This document shows positions 35,835-44,535 of a DNA stretch of 64,000 bases, piece after piece. How positions within the stretch are numbered: position 1 is the first letter of the stretch; every line of letters starts with the position of its first letter. The stretch lies in the NCBI GenBank assembly GCA_028687995.1, contig JAQTZA010000001.1, positions 555,123 to 619,122 on the forward strand. The letters run 5' to 3'. The DNA comes from Bacteroidales bacterium (GTDB lineage Bacteria > Bacteroidota > Bacteroidia > Bacteroidales > UBA7332). The translations under genes were made by a program, and so were the position numbers. A model generated the notes under the pieces. That model was not told where the DNA came from. It made no database searches and worked only from the letters and a program-made list of their open reading frames with translations.

Positions 35835-37067
35835 TCAAGAGTTAAGAATGCTTTCCACTCGTTGCAATAGAGTGGGATGCGAATAGTGCACAAAAACATA
35901 AGCAGGATGAGGATTAAGATTACTCAAAGCCTGCACCGATATCTTTTTCAATCCTGCGCAAAGGGCTTCTCCCAAGCCAAACTGAGTGGTATAGGCATCT
36001 GCTTCGTACTCATTTTTACGAGAGAAGACATTCATTCCCAATCCAAGTAATGTGGATATCGGTTGATACAACAATCCAAACACAATGACTCCGATGTGAA
36101 ATGAGGGTTTCGACACGCTCAATATTTCAGCCGAAATGGGAAAATTCAAAAATAATGATAGCAAATACAGCATCACGAACGATTGGACGAACGAGGTGAT
36201 TAACGATGAGATGACATGACGTTTCTTGTAATGCCCAACTTCGTGTGCCAATACTGCCACAACCTCTTCGACCGTTAATTGCTCAATCAATGTATCGTAT
36301 AGCACCACTCGTTTTTTCTTTCCAAAACCAGTGAAATAAGCATTTGCCTTGCTGCTGCGTTTCGATCCATCCATCACATAGATGTTCTTCAAACTAAAAC
36401 ATGCTTTCTCCGAAAAGGACTCAATAGCAGAGCGTAATTCGCCCTCTTCGAGCGGAGTTTGCTTGTTGAAAAGTGGCACAATCCACTCAGAATAAAAAAG
36501 CAACATCACCAACGAAAAAGCAGATAAAAACAACCATGCGACCCACCAGAAACTAACTCCTAACCAATTATAAAGACCGATAATAGCGCCTAAGATCACA
36601 CCCATCAGCACGATGCTCAACGCCATCGATTTCAATGTGTCCAACACAAATAGTTTGGGTGTCATTTTGTTGAATTCGAATTTTTCCTCAATGACGAAAG
36701 TGCTGTAGATTGAAAACGGAAGGGTGAGAATTTCATTTCCCAGATACAATATTCCAAAGAATATCAACGAAATCAACGTTTCGTTTTGCGTAATGGAACG
36801 AGCCCAATCGTCCACCCACGCAAATCCGCCCAAGAGTAACATCGCCAACTCAAGCACCAAAGAAAACAGTCTGGTTTTATCCGAAAATCTGGTATTGATT
36901 TTTTGATAATTTTGCTGCTTAACATATTTGTCGGGTTCATAAATTCCCTTTAATTTCTCAGGAATGATGGGCGATAGCATCTTGCGATTCAATACCGACA
37001 GCGTCTGTTCGAGAACAAAATCGGCAATTACAAAGAAAAGTATTAGGTAGAAAAGCGTTTGTGCCAT
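35835..37067 (-). CDS. M48-family membrane zinc endopeptidase (STE24/CAAX-protease-like)
   Basis: 410 aa, the normal length for Ste24-type M48A peptidases. Multiple membrane segments flank the active site HEVGHYKKRH (HExxH, first two zinc ligands and catalytic Glu). The third ligand is in RKNEYEADAYT. The N-terminal part with DKYVKQQNYQKINTRF and WVDDW also fits Ste24 proteins. It cleaves membrane-associated or misfolded proteins at the inner membrane. It lies 14 bp after lipB on the same strand and may be co-transcribed with it. Confidence 0.9.
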   Translation of the reverse strand: MAQTLFYLILFFVIADFVLEQTLSVLNRKMLSPIIPEKLKGIYEPDKYVKQQNYQKINTRFSDKTRLFSLVLELAMLLLGGFAWVDDWARSITQNETLISLIFFGILYLGNEILTLPFSIYSTFVIEEKFEFNKMTPKLFVLDTLKSMALSIVLMGVILGAIIGLYNWLGVSFWWVAWLFLSAFSLVMLLFYSEWIVPLFNKQTPLEEGELRSAIESFSEKACFSLKNIYVMDGSKRSSKANAYFTGFGKKKRVVLYDTLIEQLTVEEVVAVLAHEVGHYKKRHVISSLITSFVQSFVMLYLLSLFLNFPISAEILSVSKPSFHIGVIVFGLLYQPISTLLGLGMNVFSRKNEYEADAYTTQFGLGEALCAGLKKISVQALSNLNPHPAYVFVHYSHPTLLQRVESILNS

Positions 37068-37081
37068 TTTGTGTAATTAAA

Positions 37082-37747
37082 TTATTTCATAAATATCTTT
37101 TCCAATATATCTCTCATCTGACTCTTCACCTCATCCATATCCACCACTTTGCCCAACTCTTGTTGTAGCGAAGTGACGCCTTTATCCACAAATCCGCAGG
37201 GATGAATGAGGGAGAAATAACTTAAATCGGTATTGATATTGAGAGCAAAGCCGTGCATGGTGATGTAGCGACTGCTACGCACACCGATCGCACAAATCTT
37301 TCGGGCAAGAGGCGTCCCAACATCGAGCCAAACACCGGTAGCAGAGTCTAGTCGTTCGCCTTTCACTCCGTAAAGCGCAAGCAGGCAAATGATTGCCTCT
37401 TCGAGTTGATGAATATATTGTTTGAGTCCGAGACCGAACTGATCGAGATCGAAAATCGGATAACCGACAATTTGTCCGGGTCCGTGGTAAGTAACATCGC
37501 CTCCCCTGTCTATTTCGTAAAATGACACGCCTTTCTCCCTCAACCTTTCGGCATCGAACAAAAGATTGGATCGATCACCACTTTTCCCAATCGTAATCAC
37601 ATGAGGATGTTCGCAAAAGACAAGAGTGTTTTGCACTTTATTTGATTTCAACTTGGCAGAAACAGCCATATCAAAAAGCGTGAGTTGCTTTGTCCACGCT
37701 TCGTGATAATCAATCAATCCCCAATCTTGAAATTCGTAGTTATTCAT
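37082..37747 (-). CDS. lipB: Octanoyl-[acyl-carrier-protein]:protein octanoyltransferase
   Basis: 221 aa from the ATG at 37747. An upstream in-frame start would add 22 unrelated residues. It has the LipB signature GGDVTYHGPGQIVGYP, the catalytic Lys in RKICAIGVRSSRY with ITMHGFALNIN, and the catalytic Cys in HPCGFVDKGVTSL. It transfers octanoate from ACP to the lipoyl domains of 2-oxoacid dehydrogenases and the glycine cleavage H protein in the cytoplasm. It lies between mtgA and the M48 protease gene. Confidence 0.95.
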   Translation of the reverse strand: MNNYEFQDWGLIDYHEAWTKQLTLFDMAVSAKLKSNKVQNTLVFCEHPHVITIGKSGDRSNLLFDAERLREKGVSFYEIDRGGDVTYHGPGQIVGYPIFDLDQFGLGLKQYIHQLEEAIICLLALYGVKGERLDSATGVWLDVGTPLARKICAIGVRSSRYITMHGFALNINTDLSYFSLIHPCGFVDKGVTSLQQELGKVVDMDEVKSQMRDILEKIFMK

Positions 37748-37828
37748 AATTGCACACAGATAACACTGATTCAACAGATTTTCACGGATATTCTCTTCTT
37801 CAAATTGGCACATTGATTCATTGGCAAA

Positions 37829-38518
37829 TTATTTTCCTTTTTCAAGAAAATCAATCTTGCCCATTCTTGGCATCAAACGCAGAATTTGTGCTTTGCGTTT
37901 TAATATATAGGGAGAGGGCCGGGCAGAATTGAATCGAATCGGATTGGGAAGTGTGGCGGCAATCGTTGCGGCATTCGAAGCACTCAGTTTCTTGGCTGAT
38001 TTGTCGAAATGCAGTTGAGCGACGCTCTCAGCACCATAAATTCCATTGCCCATCTCTATCGAATTTAGATAAACCTCCATGATGCGTTCTTTGCCCCAAG
38101 CCAACTCAATCAACACCGTGAAATAGACCTCGAAACCTTTTCTGACAAAGGAACTTTGCGGCCAAAGAAAGACATTCTTGGCTGTTTGTTGCGAAATAGT
38201 GCTTGCTCCACGTGCTTTGTGGCGGCGTTTATTCTCCTTCACAGCTTTTTGAATCTGATTAAAATCAAAACCATAATGATCCATAAAGACGTTGTCTTCG
38301 GACGCAATGACGGCTCGCACCAGTTTCGGGGATATTTCTTCTAACGGCACCCATTCGTGATGCAATTGAGGTGACTCGCCTGCTCCTATCTGCTGCGCCA
38401 CACGAATAAACATTAGCGGCGTGAAATAGACAGGCACAAAACGTAGTATCACCACCACGATAATAGTGGAAGCAAAGAAGAATATGAGTAGTTTTTTTAA
38501 CCAGCGGAAAATTTTCAC
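37829..38518 (-). CDS. mtgA: Monofunctional peptidoglycan glycosyltransferase (GT51)
   Basis: 229 aa with a GTG start, one N-terminal membrane helix (about 9-28) and a single GT51 domain. The catalytic Glu is in [33 protein letters not shown] and [16 protein letters not shown] are the other family motifs. No transpeptidase domain follows, which separates MtgA from class A PBPs. It polymerises lipid II into glycan strands at the inner membrane. Same strand as the kinase-like gene upstream and lipB downstream. Confidence 0.94.
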   Translation of the reverse strand: MKIFRWLKKLLIFFFASTIIVVVILRFVPVYFTPLMFIRVAQQIGAGESPQLHHEWVPLEEISPKLVRAVIASEDNVFMDHYGFDFNQIQKAVKENKRRHKARGASTISQQTAKNVFLWPQSSFVRKGFEVYFTVLIELAWGKERIMEVYLNSIEMGNGIYGAESVAQLHFDKSAKKLSASNAATIAATLPNPIRFNSARPSPYILKRKAQILRLMPRMGKIDFLEKGK

Positions 38519-38595
38519 AGAAAAACAAATAACTGAGTAATTGAATAATTGACTTATGAAATGGTAAATCGTAAATTGGAAAATTGGAAATTAAC

Positions 38596-39588
38596 TTACG
38601 ACTTATAACTTATGCCTCTCAACACCTCCACCAAATAGGGATATTCGTCGAAATCAGATTCATCCAACAACGAATGAATATTACGAATAGCAGCAGGAAT
38701 CGTGTCGATGAAATATTGTTTCTTCTCGATTAAGCCACGGAAACCACAGGCGCCAAGTACTTGCAATAGACGGAACAAGGCAAAATGAACCAATCGTTTA
38801 CGGAAAGCAACCTCATCCACGGTTCGATATTTTCGCAACGATGTGATGTAAGCATCGATCAACAAATCTTTCATCTCTGGCGAATAATTCGCCTCTACTT
38901 GCCAAAGAAACGAAGCCACGTCGTAATATACCTGTCCTCTTCTTCCTCCTTGAAAATCAATAAAATAGGGCGTTTCATCAGAGACCATCACATTTCGTGA
39001 CTGAAAATCACGATAGAGGAACACGTCATTCACTTCGGCATCCAACAGATCGGCCATGCGTTCAAACTCATCTTCCATCAAATTCTCGCTAAACGCCACG
39101 CCATACGGACGTAGGAAACAATATTTGAAGTAATTCAAATCCCAGAAAATGCATCGTCTATCAAATTCGGGACGAGGAAAACAGACTGAATAATCCATCT
39201 CTTCTGCACCCTTCACCTGAAAATCAGCCAATGATTCGAGCGTTTTAACCAACATCTTCTTTTGCGCTTCCGAATATTGATTATCATCGCGACTTGAAGC
39301 CACAAAATCGAACAACGGCACATCACCACAATCTTGCTGAATGTAACTCATCCGATCTTCGCTAATCGCAAACAACTGAGGAACGGTAAGGCCTTTGCTA
39401 AAAAAATGATTCGCCAAATAGATAAATGCTTCGTTTTCGACCACCGACTCACCTTTCATGCCGATGCAACGGTTCTTCTCACCAATCAATCTCACATAGA
39501 GACGATTAGAACCCGAACCCGGAATTGGTTCTATATTTTTGAGCGGTTCGCCAAAGTAATTTTCAAAAAGTTGAGTCAATATCTGCAT
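38596..39588 (-). CDS. APH-family sugar kinase-like phosphotransferase
   Basis: 330 aa. Choline/aminoglycoside kinase fold: a nucleotide loop near the start (PIPGSGSNRLYVRL), the catalytic FLYRDFQSRNVM (Brenner motif with Asp and Asn) and the Mg-binding FIDFQGGRRG (Asp). Bacteroidota homologues next to cell-wall genes resemble AmgK-type N-acetylmuramate/N-acetylglucosamine kinases of peptidoglycan recycling. The neighbour mtgA makes a cell-wall role plausible. It is not an antibiotic-resistance call. Confidence 0.75.
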   Translation of the reverse strand: MQILTQLFENYFGEPLKNIEPIPGSGSNRLYVRLIGEKNRCIGMKGESVVENEAFIYLANHFFSKGLTVPQLFAISEDRMSYIQQDCGDVPLFDFVASSRDDNQYSEAQKKMLVKTLESLADFQVKGAEEMDYSVCFPRPEFDRRCIFWDLNYFKYCFLRPYGVAFSENLMEDEFERMADLLDAEVNDVFLYRDFQSRNVMVSDETPYFIDFQGGRRGQVYYDVASFLWQVEANYSPEMKDLLIDAYITSLRKYRTVDEVAFRKRLVHFALFRLLQVLGACGFRGLIEKKQYFIDTIPAAIRNIHSLLDESDFDEYPYLVEVLRGISYKS

Positions 39589-39945
39589 AAATAGTACTTT
39601 TTCAGGTAAATCAAGAATAATGAAAACGAATACAAATCAACAAAAAAAAGATGATACTGGGAAATAAAATTTGACTTGAAAGGAAAAATCAATTCAATTT
39701 GCTCGTGATAAATTCAATTAATTCAAGCTCAGACTAACGAACCATCAATTGAAAAACAGCTTGCAAATATTTTTTAAACCGTTATAAAGACACAACGCCT
39801 GTTAAATCGCAAGTCCCAGCGGGGACAAACACAAATACCAAACGTCGAAATCTTGTAGAGTGAGTGAGTCCAACTACGAATAACATACTAATGGTAGACT
39901 GTTGTATGGACGATTGAGCGAGTTATTTCGACTATGTTTTTTTTG

Positions 39946-39976
39946 TTTACTTTTTTTTGCGCCAAAAAAAAGTAAA
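39946..39976. repeat. Perfect 13-bp inverted repeat in the 39589-40151 gap
   Basis: TTTACTTTTTTTT-GCGCC-AAAAAAAAGTAAA forms a perfect hairpin with a 5-nt loop. It is A/T-rich and could end transcription in either direction. The rest of the 563-bp gap has no credible gene. It contains a small GTCCC-AGCG-GGGAC hairpin near 39813 and the lacI-type promoter at its right end. Confidence 0.55.
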
Positions 39977-40123
39977 ACCCGCGGTAGCGAAAAGGGTGAT
40001 ATAATGACAAATCAATTAAATCCCTGCTTAACCGCCAATTTTGACAAAGAACCAATAAGAGACACTCTATTCTTTAAGATTATGCAGAGATAAAATTTTC
40101 AGTATTGAATAGAAATAAAGTTG

Positions 40124-40131
40124 TAAATTTG
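40124..40131 (+). promoter_or_regulatory. -7 box of the LacI-family regulator gene
   Basis: TAAATTTG is an exact TAnnTTTG match 21 bp upstream of the GTG start. A TTG lies 16 bp further upstream (40105-40107), slightly closer than the usual 19-21 bp. Confidence 0.6.
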
Positions 40132-40151
40132 CACCTTTAAATGATTAATAG

Positions 40152-41180
40152 GTGAATAAAGTTACAATCTACGACATTGCAAAAGCGCTCAACACCACGG
40201 CATCTACCGTATCGAGAGCACTGCAAGACAACCCGCGCATCAGCAAAAAGATGAAAGCGAGAGTATTAGCGTTGGCAGATGAGCTGAATTTTCACCCAAA
40301 TCCAGTAGCAGCACACCTTCGTACTGGTCGCAGCTTGGTTATCGGTGTCATTGTGCCGCGCATCAACCGTAATTTCTTCGCCTCCGTTATTGGTGGGATT
40401 GAAGAGGTGGCATACGAAAATGGCTACAGTGTCATTTTTTCGCAATCGAACGAAGATTACGAAACAGAAAAATCCATTGCCAAGACTTTTCTGATGAAGA
40501 AAGTGGATGCACTTGCTGTTTCACTTTCTGCACAGACAACTGATTATAGCCATTTCAAACCTTTTATTAACAAAGGAATACCCATTGTATTTTTCGATAG
40601 AGTACCCGACAGTTTGGAAGTCAGTAAAGTGGAGATTGACAATTACACTGCAGCTTATCAAGCGGTGGAACATTTTATTGAACAAGGGTGCAAGAAAATC
40701 TTTCATTTGGCAGGCCCTTTGACGCTGAGCGTCTACCGAAATCGCCTCAACGGATATTTATCTGCCATGCGCGATCATGGATTGACGGTAGAAGAAAACT
40801 GGATATTTAGCAATGCCATCACGCTCGAATCTGGAACAGCAGCGGTGGAAAAAATGATTCAAATTAATGATTTACCCGAAGCCATTCTAGCAGCAGGCGA
40901 TTTCTCAGCCATGGGTGTCATGATGAAACTGAAATCAGAAGGCATCAAAATTCCTGAGCAAGTCGCATTGATCGGTATTGCCAATGAATCGTTTTCCGAG
41001 TTTGTGGAGCCACAGCTCACCACCATCGACCTCTTCAGTCATCAATTGGGCGAAACATCTGCAAAAATTCTGATCGAGCAGTTGTCGCAAGAGATCAGTG
41101 AACGCAAGAATCATCACATTCAATTTCCACCTAAGTTAATAATAAGAGGTTCTTCGTTGAAAATTACGAAGATAAACTAA
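40152..41180 (+). CDS. LacI/GalR-family transcriptional regulator
   Basis: 342 aa with a GTG start. N-terminal helix-turn-helix VTIYDIAKALNTTASTVSRALQDNPRIS followed by the hinge-helix region (HPNPVAAHLRTGRS). A periplasmic-binding-protein-like effector domain follows (VIGVIVPRINRNFFASVIGG...) and ends with TTIDLFSHQLGETSAKILIEQL. Such proteins control sugar or nucleoside genes in response to a small ligand. The next genes on the strand are ubiE and ppnP, which are not typical sugar operons, so the target is unknown and may lie elsewhere. Confidence 0.92.
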   Translation: MNKVTIYDIAKALNTTASTVSRALQDNPRISKKMKARVLALADELNFHPNPVAAHLRTGRSLVIGVIVPRINRNFFASVIGGIEEVAYENGYSVIFSQSNEDYETEKSIAKTFLMKKVDALAVSLSAQTTDYSHFKPFINKGIPIVFFDRVPDSLEVSKVEIDNYTAAYQAVEHFIEQGCKKIFHLAGPLTLSVYRNRLNGYLSAMRDHGLTVEENWIFSNAITLESGTAAVEKMIQINDLPEAILAAGDFSAMGVMMKLKSEGIKIPEQVALIGIANESFSEFVEPQLTTIDLFSHQLGETSAKILIEQLSQEISERKNHHIQFPPKLIIRGSSLKITKIN

Positions 41181-41205
41181 TAAGGTTCAATCAGAACAAC
41201 ACAAT

Positions 41206-41955
41206 ATGGAAAACCAAGAAGGATTCAAGGTAGAAAAGGTATTGCCTTACGAACAGCAAGGAGGCAAAAAAGAGCAAATCGTACGCATGTTTGATGCCAT
41301 TTCAGACAACTACGACCCGATGAATCGATTTATGACGTTTGGCATAGATACAATTTGGCGCAAAAATGCCATCTTGAGCCTGAAAAATTTTGCACCGAAG
41401 ACGATTTTAGATGTCGCAACTGGCACCGGCGATTTTGCCATCAATGCTTTTCGATTGCTGCAACCCGATAAAATTGTCGGCATCGACATTTCGGAAGGAA
41501 TGCTTAAAGTAGGCGAAGTGAAAGTGGCTGCGCCCGAATTTCAATCTAAAATAGAGTTAAAAGTGGGTGACAGCACCAATCTGGAATTCAAAAATGAGTC
41601 GTTCGATGCTGCTACAGTAGCATTTGGCGTACGCAATTTCGAAGACTTAGAAAAAGGCATTTCAGAAATGTGTCGCGTGCTCAAACCGGGAGGTCACCTG
41701 GTCATACTCGAAATGTCTGAACCCGAGCAGTTCCCCATTCGCGAATTGTATCGTCTCTACAGCAAAACGGTGATACCTACCTTTGCTCGTCTCTTTTCGA
41801 AAGATCGAAAAGCCTATACCTATTTGCCCAAATCAATCGAAGCTTTTCCTCAAGGTAAAGTGATGACCGAACTTTTGAAAAAATGCGGATTCAGCTCCGT
41901 AGTGTATAAGAAATACACACTCGGGGTCTGTGCATTCTATTTAGCGGAAAAATAA
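41206..41955 (+). CDS. ubiE: Demethylmenaquinone/2-polyprenyl-benzoquinol methyltransferase
   Basis: 249 aa. Class I SAM methyltransferase with motif I LDVATGTGDFAINA, the UbiE signatures YDPMNRFMTFGIDTIWRK and FGVRNFEDLEKGI, and RVLKPGGHLVILEMSEP. It methylates demethylmenaquinol to menaquinol in this group, which uses menaquinone (MenG role). It begins 25 bp after the LacI-type gene and 30 bp before ppnP. Confidence 0.95.
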   Translation: MENQEGFKVEKVLPYEQQGGKKEQIVRMFDAISDNYDPMNRFMTFGIDTIWRKNAILSLKNFAPKTILDVATGTGDFAINAFRLLQPDKIVGIDISEGMLKVGEVKVAAPEFQSKIELKVGDSTNLEFKNESFDAATVAFGVRNFEDLEKGISEMCRVLKPGGHLVILEMSEPEQFPIRELYRLYSKTVIPTFARLFSKDRKAYTYLPKSIEAFPQGKVMTELLKKCGFSSVVYKKYTLGVCAFYLAEK

Positions 41956-41985
41956 AACGTATAACCAATAATTTTTAGAATAACA

Positions 41986-42297
41986 ATGAGCCAATTTGAA
42001 CAAGTAACAGTAATCAAAAAAGCAAACGTCTATTTCGGTGGACAAGTAACCAGTCGCACCGTACTTTTTGCCGACGGAACAAAGAAGACATTAGGCATCA
42101 TGATGCCCGGTGAGTACGAATTTGGAACAGATACCAACGAATTGATGGAGATTCTGGGAGGAGAAATGGATGTTTTACTTCCTGGTAAAACTGAATGGCA
42201 AACAGTGAAAGAGGGAGATGATTTTCACGTGCCTGCAAAAGCAAAATTTCAACTCAAAGTGAAAGAAACTACTGATTATTGCTGCTCTTATTATTGA
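41986..42297 (+). CDS. ppnP: Pyrimidine/purine nucleoside phosphorylase
   Basis: 103 aa, a single-domain cupin of the PpnP (YaiE/DUF1255) family. It has [44 protein letters not shown] and [13 protein letters not shown], and ends YCCSYY. The family phosphorolyses nucleosides to base and ribose-1-phosphate. It ends the plus-strand run and is followed by a strong terminator. Confidence 0.93.
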   Translation: MSQFEQVTVIKKANVYFGGQVTSRTVLFADGTKKTLGIMMPGEYEFGTDTNELMEILGGEMDVLLPGKTEWQTVKEGDDFHVPAKAKFQLKVKETTDYCCSYY

Positions 42298-42323
42298 TTT
42301 TTGCAGTAATTCTGACACAAACC

Positions 42324-42358
42324 AAAAAGCTTCGTGATTGATTTCACGAAGCTTTTTT
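42324..42358 (+). terminator. Terminator after ppnP
   Basis: Hairpin AAAAAGCTTCGTG / CACGAAGCTTTTTT with an 8-nt loop, closed by a T-run, 26 bp past the ppnP stop. Confidence 0.88.
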
Positions 42359-42450
42359 GTATGTAAAGGAGATGATTTGGTTACTTATGACCATCTTTCC
42401 CACCATGTTATGTCCCGAATGACCACCTCTTTCATCTCGGGTCTTTATTA

Positions 42451-42714
42451 TTCGTTTTAAGCTAATGAAAATAAGAAATGGTGAGATATTACCCACCATT
42501 CCGTATTCCATCTTCACAAATCAGTATTGATTTACAATACATTATCTATTCAACGCCAAATCTGACACATTACCCTGATACATTACCATTCGTTTTAAGC
42601 TAATGAAAATAAGAAATGGTGAGCCTATACCCACCATTTCGTATTCTATTTTCACAAATCAGTATTGATTTACAATGCATTATCTATGCAACGCCAAATT
42701 TGATACATTACCCC
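42451..42714 (-). repeat. Two tandem IS1-end fragments (138-bp period)
   Basis: Two copies (42451-42587 and 42589-42714) start TTCGTTTTAAGCTAATG and end GATACATTACC on the plus strand. Reversed, this is the GGTAATGTATC end plus the leader that precedes the IS1-family transposase start (AGCTTAAAACG). Each contains a hairpin around ATGGTG...CACCAT. No transposase is present. Together with the ppnP terminator they fill the 42298-42718 gap. Confidence 0.7.
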
Positions 42715-42718
42715 TACA

Positions 42719-43459
42719 TTACCTCATATCCTGTAGGGAAGAAGGTGAATCCAGCGCGACGAGACATCGCCCCGATATCTTCTGAATTATTCCATTTTTG
42801 CTTATTAAATATTTTGTAGTGAATGATTTTTTACTGTATGTTTCTTTCGCCTTTGAAAAATAATCTTTTTTCAAAGCCATAGATTCTTTAATCTCAATAG
42901 TATCCTTGGTAAAAGAGGTAGAAATATCATCATACATTATATAAGATTCTATTTCTTTATCATAATTGTTTTCAATATTTTCTTCGTCTCGGTCATCCGT
43001 TCTGAAATTATCGAATATTTTCTTACCACTTATATATTTCCCATTCTGATCAACAGTGATTAAGTACTGTTCTCCAAGTATTATCTCTTTTAAGTTAATA
43101 TCGGCTCCAATTTCAATTATTCTTAAAATAGTAAAAGCAGTATAAGTATCTGTTTCCTTTTGAATAGAAACTAGTCTAAGGTTAAAATTGAAAACTCCCT
43201 TTCCCAAAAGAGGGAAAAGCCAAGCAGATATTTGAGATTTCGAAGGCTTTCGAAGTTTTTTTACTAAGTTAACATTCCACTCATCAAAGGTGTGACGTGG
43301 ATATTTTAGATAAAACAATTCCTCAGAAGGAATAATAGCTTGTGAAGATAATATACTTTGCAATTTGGGATTCTTTAAACCACCTTTGACTGGGATTACT
43401 CCTTGCGTATACATTGATAATGCCCCGACTAACAGTCCTAAAATAATCATTCTTTTCAT
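42719..43459 (-). CDS. Secreted protein of unknown function, candidate immunity protein
   Basis: 246 aa, unrecognised. An N-terminal hydrophobic segment (MKRMIILGLLVGALSMYTQG) suggests export. The rest is a mixed alpha/beta domain with no known motif. It starts 3 bp after the stop codon of the NlpC/P60-like fragment, the spacing seen for toxin-immunity pairs. An exported immunity protein would fit a peptidoglycan-cleaving toxin. Its last few codons run up to the IS1-end repeats, so the original C-terminus may be altered. Confidence 0.55.
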   Translation of the reverse strand: MKRMIILGLLVGALSMYTQGVIPVKGGLKNPKLQSILSSQAIIPSEELFYLKYPRHTFDEWNVNLVKKLRKPSKSQISAWLFPLLGKGVFNFNLRLVSIQKETDTYTAFTILRIIEIGADINLKEIILGEQYLITVDQNGKYISGKKIFDNFRTDDRDEENIENNYDKEIESYIMYDDISTSFTKDTIEIKESMALKKDYFSKAKETYSKKSFTTKYLISKNGIIQKISGRCLVALDSPSSLQDMR

Positions 43460-43462
43460 ACT

Positions 43463-43831
43463 TCAATCTTTTTTTTGTAAACTTATTACTGATTGTGGTA
43501 AAACAGGGGTCCAGAATCCAATAAATCCATGTCCATAATAATTCAAATCATCATCATTTGTCCCTGTAAAATCTTTAGCTGTAGGGACTGGATTGCCATC
43601 TCTACCAGAACTACCCATTGTACTAAAGCCTTCTCCTTCTGTATCTGTTACAATCTCAACATGCCCATTCCATAAAGCAAAATCCCCAACTTTTGGTCTA
43701 TTATGGATGCCTCCATGTAATCTTGCATATCGCAAAATACTAGCAGTGCAAGTTCCAAGTAATTTTGACAGCAATTTATAACTTGAACCTAAAGTGCTAA
43801 TCCTGTAAATCGCATATGCAGAACAATCAAA
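43463..43831 (-). pseudogene. 5'-truncated NlpC/P60-like cysteine peptidase, toxin tip remnant
   Basis: The frame is open from inside the TIR element (stop at 43865-43867) to 43463 and has no ATG. It reads GFDCSAYAIYRIS at the break, then RPKVGDFALWNGHVEIVTD. The Cys in DCS and the His in GHVEIVTD are the catalytic pair of NlpC/P60 endopeptidases, which cut peptidoglycan peptides. The sequence starts 2 bp from the GGGACGGGG end of TIR element C, so the upstream delivery part (Rhs or other) is lost. The candidate immunity gene follows after 3 bp. Confidence 0.65.
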
Positions 43832-43832
43832 C

Positions 43833-44041
43833 CCCCGTCCCTTCGGATATACCGCACAATGGTGTTATCCGTTAGCGGGATATGCTATCCCGCATTTTTA
43901 GTATTATTAGGAACTGTGTTCCGACAACAAATATATTGTTTTTTCGCATTATAAATGCTTATAGTATAGAAAAGGCGGATTAATAAAATCCGCCTTGACC
44001 GTACATCATTTTTCTACGGTTTTATATCCGAGGGGACGGGG
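43833..44041 (-). mobile_element. TIR element, copy C (complete, 209 bp)
   Basis: Left end CCCCGTCCCTTCGGATAT (43833-43850) and right end ATATCCGAGGGGACGGGG (44024-44041) are inverse copies with 17 of 18 matches. Inside are three hairpins: AGCGGGATA/TATCCCGC (43875-43893), AAGGCGGAT/ATCCGCCTT (43972-43996) and ACCGTA/TACGGT (43998-44020). No open frame of note. The form is that of a MITE or other small non-autonomous element. Confidence 0.72.
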
Positions 44042-44050
44042 TCTTTTTTA

Positions 44051-44176
44051 TTCGTTTTAAGCTAATAAAAATACGGAATGGTGAGCATATACCCACCATT
44101 CCGTATTCTATTTTCATAAATCATCATTGATCTTCAATGCATTATCTATACAACGCCAAATCTGATACATTACCCC
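44051..44176 (-). repeat. IS1-end fragment with perfect 14-bp hairpin
   Basis: It starts TTCGTTTTAAGCTAAT and ends GATACATTACC (plus strand), like the copies at 42451. The hairpin AATACGGAATGGTG / CACCATTCCGTATT is perfect and could terminate transcription of the 64-aa gene that ends at 44187. Confidence 0.7.
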
Positions 44177-44186
44177 CCCGTCATTG

Positions 44187-44381
44187 CTATGAAAAAAATA
44201 ACCAAATACAAAACCCTAAGATAATAGTACTTGTCACTGCCCCAACTATAAAATTCTCAAATTCGTAGGTACCACCCCATTTGGCATCAAAATTACCTTC
44301 AATTTCATTCTTGAAATCTGTTTTACAGCCTTTCAATATCCATCGCACAAAGGCTCCGAGTAATTTAGCAGTTTCTGGCAT
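44187..44381 (-). CDS. Small membrane protein, candidate immunity protein
   Basis: 64 aa, unrecognised. The N-terminal half is amphipathic (LLGAFVRWILKGCKTDFKNEI) and the C-terminus is one membrane helix (FIVGAVTSTIILGFCIWLFFS). It begins 4 bp after the stop of a truncated frame that starts at TIR element D. It therefore sits in the same place as the other candidate immunity genes. The position is the only functional evidence. Confidence 0.5.
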   Translation of the reverse strand: MPETAKLLGAFVRWILKGCKTDFKNEIEGNFDAKWGGTYEFENFIVGAVTSTIILGFCIWLFFS

Positions 44382-44385
44382 AGCT

Positions 44386-44535
44386 TTATCTTTTCTTTCT
44401 ATGTTTTTCTTCTGTTGCAGTTACATTTTTTGCATTTCTAACTATACCAAAGTGATTTAAGGCGTTTTGAAGCAATTTATTATTATGAAACATAGTAGAA
44501 ACTCTTTTCTGCCAACCTTTCCCTTTAACTATGCC
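44386..44535 (-). pseudogene. Short truncated toxin-like C-terminus
   Basis: A 49-residue frame with no start codon is open from the TIR element D boundary and ends at 44386. It is rich in Lys, Asn and His (KGKGWQKRVSTMFHNNKLL, then a basic end KHRKKR). Basic tails like this occur in nuclease toxin tips, but no motif is diagnostic. It reads into the 64-aa gene after 4 bp. Confidence 0.4.

Noticed and set aside
38596..39588. APH-like gene considered as an aminoglycoside-resistance gene
   Set aside because: Its length, motifs and cell-wall gene context fit the chromosomal AmgK-like kinases of Bacteroidota better than resistance enzymes.
42451..42714. Two tandem repeats that could suggest a CRISPR-like array
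   Set aside because: The units are about 130 bp, only two in tandem, without unique spacers or cas genes. They match the end of the IS1-like element.
43833..44041. Structured element considered as a retron or group II intron RNA
   Set aside because: There is no reverse transcriptase gene nearby, no GTGYG start or domain V-like end, and the perfect TIRs fit a DNA element better.
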